64,000 nt of DNA from Desulfovibrio subterraneus (GCF_013340285.1 NZ_BLVO01000016.1:173011-237010), one strand, 5' to 3'; shown: positions 1-12,064, numbered from the stretch's first letter. Notes: generated by a model not told the origin, from the sequence alone. Translations and numbers: made by a program.

Positions 1-3624
<3,624 letters not shown>

Positions 3625-3973
3625 GGCAGCTCCAGCGATAAGGCGACTTTTGCAGACACCGGAAACGGGCCGGTCCTGCGGTCGCGGCACCGGAAAAAGC
3701 CCCCCCATTCCGGGCTGCGGCGATGAGCGCTCTTACTATACTTATACAGGTGCGGCAATAGGCATTACCTATGGGGGTATTGGTGAATAAGAGCTGGTAT
3801 GTATAGCCTGCCGGAGGGGTGCCTCCTCCGCGATTGAAGAAATGGAAACAATCATGGGATATTGAATGCAAAACCCCCGCGAGTGATACTCGCGGGGGCT
3901 GAAAGCGTTTTTTGTGCGTCGGTCGGTCAGGTTTTGCGGTCTGACACGGCCCTTTCGCAACGGCTGCTTCGTG
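3625..3973. other. Intergenic stretch, hybrid kinase / vor operon
   Basis: No gene is supported in these 349 bases. They hold the presumed promoter of the leftward kinase, a GC-rich inverted stretch around 3809-3832 with the GCCGGAGG/CCTCC motif seen in other intergenic repeats here, and the terminator of the vor operon at 3874-3898. Confidence 0.6.
3870..3898 (-). terminator. Rho-independent terminator of the vor operon
   Basis: A 10-bp GC stem (CCCCCGCGAG / CTCGCGGGGG) with a short loop, followed on the minus strand by TTTTG. It lies about 75 bases past the stop of the last operon gene. Confidence 0.85.
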
Positions 3974-4528
3974 CTACTTCATCTGGGCGGCAACGTGGTC
4001 GGCACCGGCCTGCAGTGCGTCCGCGTTCTTGGGGATGAGGTGGCTGTAGTGCGAGCTGATGACGGAGGTGAGGGATTTCTTCACCACGTCCAGCGGCACC
4101 GCGCCCGTGGCCTGCACGTAGCCGCCGAGGGCGACCATGTTGGCCATGCGGGTGTTGCCGAGCTTGTCGGCGATTTCGTTGGCGGGCACGGCAAAGGTCT
4201 TCACGCGGGCTTCGGCAAGGGATGCGTCCACCAGCGAGGAGTTGATGATCTGCACGCCGCCGTCCTGCATGCGGGGCTGGAACTTGTCCATGGAGGGCTG
4301 GTTCATCACGATCAGCGACTTGGGGCGCTGGATGATGGGCGAACCGATGTCCTCGGAAGAGATAACCACGGTGCAGTTGGCGGTGCCGCCGCGCATTTCC
4401 GGTCCGTATACGGGGATGTAGGTCACTTCCAGACCGGCTTCCATGCCTGCGTATGCCAGCAGGTTACCGATCAGCATGACACCCTGTCCGCCGAAACCGG
4501 CGATGATGACGTCCTGATAGAGGCTCAT
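3974..4528 (-). CDS. vorC: 2-oxoacid:acceptor oxidoreductase, gamma subunit
   Basis: Gamma subunit of a four-subunit 2-oxoacid:ferredoxin oxidoreductase, which oxidatively decarboxylates a 2-oxoacid to an acyl-CoA with reduction of ferredoxin. The N-terminus carries the family signature GFGGQGVMLIGNLLAYAG, followed by RGGTANCTVVIS. Start chosen at ATG 4528, giving 184 residues, because GGAGG lies seven bases upstream and the ATG overlaps the TAA stop of the beta gene by one base (TAATG), a typical coupling arrangement. A start nine codons further upstream is open but lacks this support. Last gene of the operon. Substrate (branched-chain 2-oxoacid versus 2-oxoglutarate) is inferred from the alpha subunit only. 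Confidence 0.9.
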   Translation of the reverse strand: MSLYQDVIIAGFGGQGVMLIGNLLAYAGMEAGLEVTYIPVYGPEMRGGTANCTVVISSEDIGSPIIQRPKSLIVMNQPSMDKFQPRMQDGGVQIINSSLVDASLAEARVKTFAVPANEIADKLGNTRMANMVALGGYVQATGAVPLDVVKKSLTSVISSHYSHLIPKNADALQAGADHVAAQMK

Positions 4529-5316
4529 TATTTGTCCTCCTTGCTCTCGGAGCATTCGCAGCCGCCTTCAGCGGTTACGTCTTTGTATACGCCGAGCGGG
4601 AAGTAGGGGATCATTTCGTCGGTGATGCGCTTGTTGGCGGCAACGGCATCCATGCGCCAGTTGGTGGGGCAGCCGGAAAGCAGTTCCACGAAACCGAAGC
4701 CGATACCCTGCTGCTGCACTTCAAACGCCTTGCGGATGGCCTTTTTGGCGCGGCGGATGTTCTTCACGCTGTCCAGAGAGGCGCGTTCGCAGTATGCGGT
4801 GCCGCCAAGGCCGCCGATGATCTCGCTCATGCGGATGGGCGAGCCTTCACGGTCGGCGCAGCGGCCGCCGGGGCAGGTGGTGGTCTTCTGGCCGATAAGC
4901 GTGGTGGGGGCCATCTGGCCGCCGGTCATGCCGTATACGGTGTTGTTCACGAAGACCACGGAGATGCGCTCGCCGCGGTTGGCGGCGTGCACGATTTCGG
5001 CCATGCCGATGGAGGCAAGGTCGCCGTCACCCTGATAGGTGAATACGAACTTGTCCTTGCGTGCACGCTTGAGGCCGGTGGCAACCGCTGGGGCGCGGCC
5101 ATGGGGCGCTTCAACGGCGTCCACGTTCAGGTAGTTGTAGATGAACACCGAACAGCCGATGGAGCCTACGCACAGCGTTTCGTCCACAAGGCCCATTTCG
5201 GTGAGCACTTCGCCCACAAGGCGGTGTGCAATGCCGTGATGACAGCCGGGGCAGTAATGCGTAGGCCGGTCGATCATTATTTCGGGAGCTTCGAATGCGA
5301 TTTGTTCTGCTGACAT
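4528..5316 (-). CDS. vorA: 2-oxoacid:ferredoxin oxidoreductase, beta subunit (TPP-binding)
   Basis: Thiamine-pyrophosphate-binding subunit, 262 residues. Visible marks are HYCPGCHHGIAHR near residue 16, the diphosphate/Mg motif GDGDLASIGMAEI around 97, and NNTVYGMTGGQ further on, all standard for the Por/Vor/Kor beta family. ATG 5316 is preceded by GGGGAGG with good spacing and lies three bases after the alpha-subunit stop. A Cys-rich C-terminus (CECSE) is seen. Works with the alpha, gamma and ferredoxin subunits encoded beside it. Symbol follows the Vor naming and could equally be korB. Confidence 0.92.
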   Translation of the reverse strand: MSAEQIAFEAPEIMIDRPTHYCPGCHHGIAHRLVGEVLTEMGLVDETLCVGSIGCSVFIYNYLNVDAVEAPHGRAPAVATGLKRARKDKFVFTYQGDGDLASIGMAEIVHAANRGERISVVFVNNTVYGMTGGQMAPTTLIGQKTTTCPGGRCADREGSPIRMSEIIGGLGGTAYCERASLDSVKNIRRAKKAIRKAFEVQQQGIGFGFVELLSGCPTNWRMDAVAANKRITDEMIPYFPLGVYKDVTAEGGCECSESKEDK

Positions 5317-5319
5317 GGC

Positions 5320-6381
5320 TTACCTCCCCAGACGCGCCAGGATGGGCTCTACGAAGTCGTCGGAACCGGGCAGGTTGCCCGGCATGTGGCCGTGGAAGTC
5401 CGAGTCGCCGTACTTGCGGATGGACAGGCGGACATCTTCCACCATCTGGCCGCAGTTGTGCTCGATGGTAAGGAACTTCTTGCCAGCTTTGGCGAGATCT
5501 TCCAGTACCTTGGCGGGGAAGGGGTACAGGGTGAGGGGACGAACAAGACCCACCTTGTGGCCTTCTGCACGCAGTCTGCGGATGGAGGACTTCACGATAC
5601 GGCCGATGGAGCCATAGGCCACCACGACCAGTTCGGCATCATCGCAGGCGAACACGTCGGCGCGGGCTTCTGACTGCAGAGCTTCGTACTTCTGCTGCAG
5701 GCGGATGTTCTGCTCGGCAAGGGCGCCGTCTTCAAGGAACAGGGACTTCAGCAGGCGCTTTTCACGGTTGACAGCACCGCTGAGGCACCAGTCTTCCACG
5801 CCGTAGTTGTTGATGTTTTCAGGAGTCCAGGGGGTGACCGGTTCCTTCATCTGGCCGACAATGGCATCGCCGAGCACCAGAACGGGGTTGCGGTATTTGA
5901 AGGCAAGGTCAAAGGCTTCGATCATCATGTCGTACCCTTCCTGGCAGGTGCCGGGGGCAAGCACGATGGTGCGGTAGTCGCCATGACCGCCCCCGCGGGT
6001 GGACTGGAAATAGTCGCCCTGCGAGGAGCCGATGTCGCCGAGACCGGGGCCGCCGCGGTTGATGTTCACGATGACACCGGGAAGGTCGGAGCCTGCCATG
6101 TAGGAAATGGCTTCCTGCATGAGCGAAATGCCCGGCGAGGAAGAGGTGGTCATGGCGCGGACACCGCCGGAAGCGGCACCGAGCAGCATGTTGGCGGAAG
6201 CCACTTCGGATTCTGCCTGCACAAACTCACCGCCCACGGCGGGAAGTTCGGTAGACAGGAATTCGGGAATATCGTTCTGGGGGGTGATGGGATAGCCGAA
6301 GTAGCACTTCAGACCGGCGGCCAGAGCACCTCGGGATATGGCCTCGTTCCCCTTGATGAAAATACGCTTGTTATCGGCCAT
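5320..6381 (-). CDS. vorB: 2-oxoacid:ferredoxin oxidoreductase, alpha subunit (VorB type)
   Basis: Alpha subunit (353 residues), carrying the pyrimidine-binding and transketolase C-terminal regions. It has the start KGNEAISRGALAAGLKCYFG, the motif GYPITPQNDIPEF, and the SSSPGISLMQE segment that lines the active site in this family. The length and the separate small ferredoxin match the 3-methyl-2-oxobutanoate:ferredoxin oxidoreductase (VorB) group, used for branched-chain amino acid oxidation or, in reverse, synthesis. 2-oxoglutarate oxidoreductases are close relatives, so substrate is uncertain. GGAG precedes ATG 6381, two bases after the ferredoxin stop. Confidence 0.92.
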   Translation of the reverse strand: MADNKRIFIKGNEAISRGALAAGLKCYFGYPITPQNDIPEFLSTELPAVGGEFVQAESEVASANMLLGAASGGVRAMTTSSSPGISLMQEAISYMAGSDLPGVIVNINRGGPGLGDIGSSQGDYFQSTRGGGHGDYRTIVLAPGTCQEGYDMMIEAFDLAFKYRNPVLVLGDAIVGQMKEPVTPWTPENINNYGVEDWCLSGAVNREKRLLKSLFLEDGALAEQNIRLQQKYEALQSEARADVFACDDAELVVVAYGSIGRIVKSSIRRLRAEGHKVGLVRPLTLYPFPAKVLEDLAKAGKKFLTIEHNCGQMVEDVRLSIRKYGDSDFHGHMPGNLPGSDDFVEPILARLGR

Positions 6382-6383
6382 GG

Positions 6384-6611
6384 CTATTTCTTCTCCTTCT
6401 TCTCGCGGTACACTTTGATCGCAAGATCAGGGCATATCAACGCACAGGACGTACAGCCCGTACATTTTTCCATGTCCTCTTCCTTGACCTCTGCCACCTT
6501 GTAGCCCTGCTTGTTGAAGCGGGCCGACTGGCAGATGATCTCCTTGGGGCATACGGTCGTACAGAGAAGGCACCCCTTGCACCTCTCATCTCTAAACTCT
6601 ACCCGTGCCAT
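6384..6611 (-). CDS. vorD: 4Fe-4S ferredoxin subunit (delta) of the Vor/Kor complex
   Basis: Small electron-transfer subunit with two CxxCxxCxxxC clusters: CKGCLLCTTVCP near the start and CTGCTSCALICP near the end. First gene of a four-gene operon (ferredoxin, alpha, beta, gamma). ATG 6611 is chosen over the upstream GTG 6620 because AGAGG sits eight bases ahead of the ATG and overlaps the GTG. The basic/charged tail (KVYREKKEKK) is usual. It accepts electrons from the TPP site and passes them to soluble ferredoxin. Confidence 0.9.
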   Translation of the reverse strand: MARVEFRDERCKGCLLCTTVCPKEIICQSARFNKQGYKVAEVKEEDMEKCTGCTSCALICPDLAIKVYREKKEKK

Positions 6612-6917
6612 TCGTAACACCTCTGGGTTAAGGATGTTGCCTTGCCCTGCAGGCGGGCGATACCGCGAGTTGCGGCATATTCAGGCCGTACGGTTCTACA
6701 CCGTAACCGTGCCTGATTCAATCGCCTAAGCCCGCCCTGCGCACGGCGTGTTGTTACTGGAATCCCGATGGGCCAGTTCCCGTTGATCGCGCATCCGTCG
6801 TCGCTGCCTTGGCCGTGCGGCTGCGGGGCGTGCCCCGCATCAGTGTGAGCACTGTCTGTGCCACACTATCAGCAACAAAGCATCCGTCTTAGATTTGGCG
6901 GTTGCCCCGGCATCTGT
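6612..6917. other. Intergenic stretch between queA and the vor operon
   Basis: About 306 bases without a supported gene. Both neighbours run leftward, so this holds the vor promoter and the end of the queA transcript. Two hairpins are visible: a perfect TGCGGGG/CCCCGCA stem around 6822-6840 and an AGTGTG/CACACT pair around 6842-6867. Neither has a clear T-run. The pair ACGG/CCGT around 6688-6703 is weaker. Confidence 0.5.
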
Positions 6918-8054
6918 CTACAGAAGCAGCATGGAATCGCCGTAGCTGAAGACCCTGAAGCCCTTGCTCAGTGCCTCGGCATATGCCTTGAGCACCCGCT
7001 CGCGACCGGCGAACGCGCTTATCATCATGAGGAGGGATGACTCCGGCAGATGAAAGTTTGTGATCACGTGGTCCGCCACCTTAAACGCAAATCCGGGATA
7101 AATAAAGATGTCAGTCCACCCTCTGAACGGGGCAATTTTGCCGGTTTGCGCAAAGGCTCCTTCCAGCACGCGGGTGGAGGTTGTGCCCACGGTCACCACG
7201 GGGCGGCCTTCGGCTTTGGCAGCGGCAATGGTGGCTGCGGCCTCCGGTGTGATCTCTATGAATTCCTTGTGCATGGAATGCTCACGGATGTCGGGGCAGC
7301 GCACGGGGCTGAAGGTGCCGTAGCCCACGTAGAGCGTGACCTCTGCCCAGCGGAAGCCGCGTTCGGCTAGGCGGGTGCGCAGGTCATCCGTGAAATGCAG
7401 GCCCGCAGTGGGGGCCGCCACGGAGCCGAGCTGTTCTTCTTTGGCGTAGACAGTCTGGTAGCGGTCTTTGTCGGCTGCGTCGTCTTCGCGCTTGATGTAG
7501 GGGGGCAGGGGCAGGTGACCCTGCGAAAGAAAATGCTGCTTCAGGTCGCCACGCCAGAAAAGCCGCACAACGCATTTGCCGAACTCGCCGGGTTCCGCCA
7601 CTTCCAGCCGGAAGTCGTCGTTGAAGGTCACTTCGCCGCCCGGCTTTACCCGTTTGGACATGCGCAGCAGGCCTTCCACAACAGCGGTCTGCCAACCGGA
7701 GTCCTGTGCGGGAGCCGGTTGCGGCTCGATGAGCGGAAGCGGGGAGAGCATGAGAAATTCCACCCTGCCGCCGGAAGGGCGCGAGCCGAAGATGCGCGCA
7801 GGCAACACCTTTGAATTGTTGACCACCAGCAGGGCGTTTTCCGGCAGATAGTCGGCCAGATCGGCAAACATGGCTGCCGTGTTGCGGCCCGAAGCGCGGT
7901 TGACCACAAACAGCCGCGATGCTCCCCGCTTGTCCGCAGGGTGCTGTGCTATCTGGTTTTCCGGCAGTTCATAGGTGTATGAAGCGAGAGCAAAATCGGG
8001 CGGAATATTCGCCGCACTCTCTGCAGTGGGTGTGTTGCTGGTGTCTTGTGCCAT
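6918..8054 (-). CDS. queA: S-adenosylmethionine:tRNA ribosyltransferase-isomerase
   Basis: Transfers and isomerises the ribose of SAM onto preQ1 in tRNA to make epoxyqueuosine. Family marks: YELPENQIAQHPADKRGASR at the N-terminus, ALLVVNNSKVLPARI, VAAPTAGLHFTDDL, LYVGYGTFSPV, and the C-terminal ITNFHLPESSLLMMISAF. About 378 residues from ATG 8054, slightly longer than usual because of a low-complexity N-terminal lead. An in-frame ATG at 8075 would add seven residues; neither has a strong ribosome-binding site, so the start is uncertain. Stands alone between two intergenic regions. Confidence 0.94.
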   Translation of the reverse strand: MAQDTSNTPTAESAANIPPDFALASYTYELPENQIAQHPADKRGASRLFVVNRASGRNTAAMFADLADYLPENALLVVNNSKVLPARIFGSRPSGGRVEFLMLSPLPLIEPQPAPAQDSGWQTAVVEGLLRMSKRVKPGGEVTFNDDFRLEVAEPGEFGKCVVRLFWRGDLKQHFLSQGHLPLPPYIKREDDAADKDRYQTVYAKEEQLGSVAAPTAGLHFTDDLRTRLAERGFRWAEVTLYVGYGTFSPVRCPDIREHSMHKEFIEITPEAAATIAAAKAEGRPVVTVGTTSTRVLEGAFAQTGKIAPFRGWTDIFIYPGFAFKVADHVITNFHLPESSLLMMISAFAGRERVLKAYAEALSKGFRVFSYGDSMLLL

Positions 8055-8217
8055 GGTATTCGTGAGTAATAACATTGAAAAGTGTTGTAAAAAAACAAGT
8101 TGGGAATTTGCAGTTTGCTCCGCAATCCGTTAGTAAGGGCTAGCGATGATGCTGTACCTTCGGCAAGGCCGTGCGTACACCCGATTCGTTCAAGACTCAA
8201 TAATAAAGGAGTTACGA

Positions 8218-8784
8218 ATGCGAACCAAACTTCTCGCCCTGCTTATGGTGTTGGGCATCGCTGTCACCGGTTGTACCGGCTCGACGTTCTCTTCTGGTTC
8301 CGGTTCCGATCCCGTGGAAGGTACTGTGTCCGGTTCTGCCGCGCAGAAATTCCGCTATGTTGACTATGACGACATCTTCATTCCCAATGAGATGACCCTC
8401 AAAAACGATGAGTCCTTTTTCATCGGCACCGGCTCTGATAAGCTGGGACTGATGTACTTTACCGGCCGCGTTGAGTTCCGCTCGCTTGCGACCACCCTTA
8501 TTGCCAACATGGGCAACGACGGCTGGACTCTGAACTTCAACTTTGTTTCTTCTCCCCGCAGTGTGCTTATCTTCAGCAAGGCGACCCGTTTCTGTGTCAT
8601 GAAGATTGAAGACGGTACCACCAAGACGGCACTGTCTGTTGACGTGTATCCCATTAACGGGCAGGAGCGGACGTTCCGTCCCGTGATTCAGCCTTCCATG
8701 GGCAGCGGCGGTGGCATCAATGTGGCCCCGAGCCGTCCGTCAGGCGAATCTGCACCTCTCAAAGAAGAAGGATTAAGCCAGTAG
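8218..8784 (+). CDS. Putative lipoprotein of unknown function
   Basis: 188 residues. ATG 8218 has AAAGGAG seven bases upstream. The N-terminus is a lipoprotein signal (MRTKLLALLMVLGIAVTGC) with Cys at residue 19, so it should be lipidated and held in the envelope. The mature part, from about FRYVDYDDIFIPNEM to ALSVDVYP, is a compact domain of about 100 residues with no motif I recognise; the C-terminus is Pro/Ser/Gly-rich. Its stop overlaps the GTG start of coaBC (TAGTG), so the two genes are probably translated together, although no functional link is evident. Confidence 0.82.
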   Translation: MRTKLLALLMVLGIAVTGCTGSTFSSGSGSDPVEGTVSGSAAQKFRYVDYDDIFIPNEMTLKNDESFFIGTGSDKLGLMYFTGRVEFRSLATTLIANMGNDGWTLNFNFVSSPRSVLIFSKATRFCVMKIEDGTTKTALSVDVYPINGQERTFRPVIQPSMGSGGGINVAPSRPSGESAPLKEEGLSQ

Positions 8785-9992
8785 TGCTTACCCACCTCTC
8801 GTTCAAAGGCTTTCTCGGCAGGCGTCTGCAGCTTGGCGTGTGCGGCTCCATTGCCGCCTACAAGGCGCTTGATCTGGTCCGCATGTTCCGTGACACAGGC
8901 ACGGATGTGGGCGCAACCCTGACCGACTCTGCCCGTCAATTCGTGACGCCCCTGAGCTTTGAAGCGCTGGGGGCCTCTCCCGTGTTTTCCGCCATGTATC
9001 CGGTTGGTGATGATGTCTTCGGGCATCTCACCCCCGGTGAGGCGGCACACGCCATGCTCATTGCACCGGCTACCGCATCCACGCTTGCGCGTCTTGCCAA
9101 CGGCCTTGCCGATGACATGCTCAGCTGTCAGGCGCTGGCCTTTCCCAAGCCGCTGGTCATTGCGCCGGCCATGAACCCGCGCATGTGGCACAATGCCGCC
9201 ACGCAGGCCAACTGGGAAACTCTGAAGGCCCGTGGACATGTGTGCATAGAGCCGGGCTGCGGACGCACCGCCTGCATGGAAGAGGGCAGGGGCAGACTTG
9301 CCGATCTGAACGAGATTTTCCTCTATGGCCTGCGCGCGCTTACGCCGCAGGACATGGCGGGCCAGACCGTGATGATCACCCTTGGACCCACCCGTGAGAA
9401 GTGGGACGGGGTGCGCTTCTGGTCCAACCCGTCATCGGGTACCATGGGCGCCTGCTTTGCCGTTGCCGCATGGCTGCGCGGAGCCACCGTGCATGCGGTG
9501 ACCGGTCCCGGCACGCCGTGGCTGCCCTCCATGATCAGCAGATACGACGTAACCTCTGCCAAAGAGATGTTCGAAGCGGCGGAAGGGCTGTGGCCGACGA
9601 TGGATATCGGCGTGTTCACGGCGGCCGTGGCGGACTTTTCTCCCATTCCCTTCGGTGACGAGAAGTTCAAGAAGGGGGCGGAGGAACTGGTGGTGCGTTT
9701 TGCCTCCACCACGGATATTCTCAAGACCCTTGGCGCGGCAAAGAAGGAAGGGCAGCGTATTGTCGGCTTTGCCGCCGAGACCAGCTCCATGCAGGAAAAC
9801 GCGCTGAAGAAGCTGCGCGCCAAGAATGCGGACATGGTTGTGGGGAATATTGTCGGCCGTGCGGATTCCGGTTTTCAATCGCCCACGAACGAGGTATTTG
9901 TCACCGACCGTAACGGGCGGCAGGAAGAATGGCCTGTGCAGCCCAAAACCGAAGTGGCTTGGAGAGTGCTCGATTGGCTCCTGCAGTTGTAA
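8784..9992 (+). CDS. coaBC: Bifunctional phosphopantothenoylcysteine decarboxylase / phosphopantothenate-cysteine ligase
   Basis: Makes 4'-phosphopantetheine for coenzyme A: the ligase joins cysteine to phosphopantothenate and the flavin decarboxylase removes CO2. The N-terminal CoaC half (about residues 10-185) shows LGVCGSIAAYKALDLVR, the substrate segment APAMNPRMWHN and the active Cys region GCGRTACMEEGRG. The CoaB half starts near 190 (ITLGPTREKWDGVRFWSN, NPSSGTMG) and includes AAVADFSP and the K-rich ligase loop. 402 residues, normal length. GTG start overlapping the previous stop, with GGA further upstream. Confidence 0.95.
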   Translation: MLTHLSFKGFLGRRLQLGVCGSIAAYKALDLVRMFRDTGTDVGATLTDSARQFVTPLSFEALGASPVFSAMYPVGDDVFGHLTPGEAAHAMLIAPATASTLARLANGLADDMLSCQALAFPKPLVIAPAMNPRMWHNAATQANWETLKARGHVCIEPGCGRTACMEEGRGRLADLNEIFLYGLRALTPQDMAGQTVMITLGPTREKWDGVRFWSNPSSGTMGACFAVAAWLRGATVHAVTGPGTPWLPSMISRYDVTSAKEMFEAAEGLWPTMDIGVFTAAVADFSPIPFGDEKFKKGAEELVVRFASTTDILKTLGAAKKEGQRIVGFAAETSSMQENALKKLRAKNADMVVGNIVGRADSGFQSPTNEVFVTDRNGRQEEWPVQPKTEVAWRVLDWLLQL

Positions 9993-10900
9993 CAATAGCT
10001 GAATCGCTGCGTCCGTGGCGGAACGCAGGGCTTGAGTTCGTGTTCGATGAACACGGACTTTTTGCTGCTGCGTCTGAACACGAAGCGGCTCAGCCTGCTC
10101 AGCCAGCTCAACAGGTTCAGCAGGGACGCCCGTCTTATCAGCCCTCCGGCCAGCCTTCCGGCCAAACGTCCGGCCCAATGTCCGGCCAGCAGTCGGGGCA
10201 GGCCTATGGTCAGCCACCCGCGCAATATTCGTCACAGGCGCAGCCTTCGCATGCGCAGGCCTATGCCGCACGCCAGAAGGCCGCACAGAATCAGGCTCCG
10301 CGAACCCAGTCGGCCCCCGCGCAGGGCGGTCAGGCTGCCGCACGTGGGCAGCAGCCCGCAGGCAATGTGCGGGCCATGGGCACCAGCGGGCTTGCCGTGC
10401 ATCCCACCTCGCAGCCTCCGGAACAGTGGCCAGCCCAGTGGCAGGCCATGTGGGGCAAGGTGAAGTCGCCCAGTGCCGTGGTCTGGACTTACTGGAGTCT
10501 CGGCGACGACCTGAGCGGCAGAGCCAACGCTGAACGCGGCGCACTGCTGCGCAAGATCATCGGTTCGCTGCAGTTGCCTGCCGGTTCCAGCGCATTCTGG
10601 CCTGTATCTCTGCCCGAAGTCGCGGCCACTGCCGAATCGGACGCAGGCAGTGAACTCATTGCCGCGCCGGAAATCTTTCTTGCGGGTCTGCGCCGCGTGC
10701 GCCCCCGCTACTGCATCACGTTCGGGTCCAAGGCCCTGCGCACCTTTGCGCCTGATCTCGGCCTTGCCCCCTACACCTTCACCCAGTTTCTGGGACACCG
10801 CCTCATCGCCCTGCCGGATATCGACATCCTGCTCAAGAATCAGGGTACCGTTCCCGCAGTCATCGCCTTCCTGAAGACCGCCGTTACATTGCGGGGCTAG
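9974..10900 (+). CDS. Unknown protein with Gln/Pro-rich N-terminus and UDG-like C-terminal domain
   Basis: Overlaps the coaBC end by 19 bases. I place the start at TTG 9974 because GGAGAG lies seven bases upstream; an ATG at 9929 in the same frame lies deeper inside coaBC. The first third holds a low-complexity Gln/Pro/Ala segment with short repeats of the form PSGQPSGQTSGPMSGQQ (about residues 50-75). The C-terminal part from about 165 (VVWTYWSLGDDLSGRANAER) to the end resembles in outline the uracil-DNA-glycosylase superfamily: LLRKIIGSLQL, a central strand before P, then FLAGLRRVRPRYCITFGSKA. Catalytic motifs of known UDGs are not recognisable, so function is open. Confidence 0.75.
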   Translation: MAPAVVTIAESLRPWRNAGLEFVFDEHGLFAAASEHEAAQPAQPAQQVQQGRPSYQPSGQPSGQTSGPMSGQQSGQAYGQPPAQYSSQAQPSHAQAYAARQKAAQNQAPRTQSAPAQGGQAAARGQQPAGNVRAMGTSGLAVHPTSQPPEQWPAQWQAMWGKVKSPSAVVWTYWSLGDDLSGRANAERGALLRKIIGSLQLPAGSSAFWPVSLPEVAATAESDAGSELIAAPEIFLAGLRRVRPRYCITFGSKALRTFAPDLGLAPYTFTQFLGHRLIALPDIDILLKNQGTVPAVIAFLKTAVTLRG

Positions 10901-10945
10901 GGCGGGTCGATTTTCGCCACCTCTCTTTCGTACAGGAGTTGCGTC

Positions 10946-11428
10946 ATGTCATCCGATCTGAAAAAGAGCGCCCAGAAGGTGCAGCAGGCACTGGATGCCT
11001 TCGGGTTTGAGCTGCGCGTAAAGGAATTTTCCGAATCCACCCGCACCTCGCAGGAGGCCGCAGACGCCATCGGCTGCACTGTGGGGCAGATTGCCAAGTC
11101 GCTGATCTTCAAAGGCAAGGATTCACAGTCGCCCATTCTGGTCATTGCCAGCGGAGCGAACAGGGTGAATGAAAAGGCTGTGAAGGCGCATCTGGGCGAG
11201 AAGCTGGAAAAGGCCGATGCAGCGTTCGTGCTGGAACACACCGGCTACGCCATTGGCGGCATTCCGCCTGTGGGGCATGCCACGGCCATTACCACCATCG
11301 TGGATGAAGATTTATTGCAGTATGAGGAAATATGGGCTGCGGCAGGTACGCCCAATTCCGTATTCCGCCTTACCCCGCAGATATTGGTGGAGATGACCAA
11401 AGGGGCAGTGCTGGAAGTGAAGAAGTAG
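10946..11428 (+). CDS. YbaK/EbsC-type aminoacyl-tRNA deacylase
   Basis: 160 residues of the YbaK/ProX fold, which hydrolyses mischarged Cys- or Ala-tRNA(Pro). It has the family pattern KSLIFKGK, VIASGANRVNEKAVKAHLGE with the key Lys, and GYAIGGIPPVGHA. AGGAG lies seven bases before ATG 10946. It is a free-standing trans-editing domain rather than part of prolyl-tRNA synthetase. The last 28 codons exist a second time, in diverged form, at 12176-12262. Which mischarged tRNA it edits cannot be told from sequence. Confidence 0.92.
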   Translation: MSSDLKKSAQKVQQALDAFGFELRVKEFSESTRTSQEAADAIGCTVGQIAKSLIFKGKDSQSPILVIASGANRVNEKAVKAHLGEKLEKADAAFVLEHTGYAIGGIPPVGHATAITTIVDEDLLQYEEIWAAAGTPNSVFRLTPQILVEMTKGAVLEVKK

Positions 11429-11436
11429 CTAAAATC

Positions 11437-11637
11437 AAAGGGCAGCCTCAGGTTAATGACGAAGCTTTGTTTTCAGTAAAACCAAATTTCCGTTAAGCCG
11501 GAGCTGAAGTTCAAAAACGGATTTTCATCGCTTATACGAGGTGCAGGAACGTTAGGTTCCTGCCCGGCGGGGCCAAATTATACCAGAAATGACTTTGTAA
11601 GCAGTCTGAAAGGGCAGCCGGTGACGGCTGCCTTTTG
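11437..11637 (+). repeat. Terminator-nested intergenic repeat, copy A
   Basis: Member of a dispersed family with copies at 26043-26246, 34735-34946 and 35762-35950. Shared blocks in order: a TAATGAC-type start, TTTTCAGTAAAACC, CGTTAAGCCGG, ACGGATTTTCATCGCTTA, an ACGAGG stretch, a hairpin (GTGCAGGAACG / CCTGCC) and a tail ATACCAGAAATG...CTGAAA. The copy is bracketed by the direct repeat AAAGGGCAGCC, of which the right one opens a full terminator hairpin. No coding potential. Confidence 0.85.
11611..11637 (+). terminator. Terminator hairpin at the right edge of repeat copy A
   Basis: GGCAGCCG / CGGCTGCC stem followed by TTTTGTTG. Serves the rightward ybaK-type transcript; the opposite strand could also help stop the leftward cupin gene. 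Confidence 0.75.
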
Positions 11638-11642
11638 TTGTA

Positions 11643-11984
11643 TCAATCCACAATGAACAGCTTTGCACCCTTCTCCGTATAGGATTGGTGCGCTTCAGCC
11701 TGATCTGCCACCTGATAGCTCATGCCGGATTTCAGGATGAAAACACGGCCGTCGTCCAGCGTGGTTTCAAGCTCGCCTTCCAGACAGAGCAGAATATGCC
11801 CCTTGCTGCACCAATGGTCAGCACGATACCCCGCAGAATACTCCACCATGCGAACGCGGATTTCGTTGCCCTGTTCGCCGAAGAGACGGGTGCGCCAATA
11901 AGCAACGCCGGTGTCTCCCTTGTGTTCAGTACGTTCAGCCGAGTCCCAATCCGTTACGCCGAAAGGAATGTTCTGCATCTTCAT
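11643..11984 (-). CDS. DHCW-motif cupin-fold protein
   Basis: Small single-domain cupin, 113 residues. The segment RADHWCSKGHILLCLEGELE is the diagnostic core, followed by the second cupin motif FILKSGMSYQVAD. Cupins of this group are metal-binding beta barrels of mostly unknown role. ATG 11984 is chosen because AAGGTG lies five bases upstream; a start eight codons earlier is possible. It sits between repeat copy A and the chimeric scar, in a place where a related genome may carry other cargo. Confidence 0.85.
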   Translation of the reverse strand: MKMQNIPFGVTDWDSAERTEHKGDTGVAYWRTRLFGEQGNEIRVRMVEYSAGYRADHWCSKGHILLCLEGELETTLDDGRVFILKSGMSYQVADQAEAHQSYTEKGAKLFIVD

Positions 11985-12064
11985 GGTGTCACCTTGATAC
12001 GGTTGCAATCCGGTTGTTGTAAAAATTAGGAGGGCCTATCCGTTGGGGGTGTGCCTTGAACCTA

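Noticed and set aside
11437..11637. Insertion sequence with transposase
   Set aside because: No open frame inside any repeat copy; at most a non-autonomous element.
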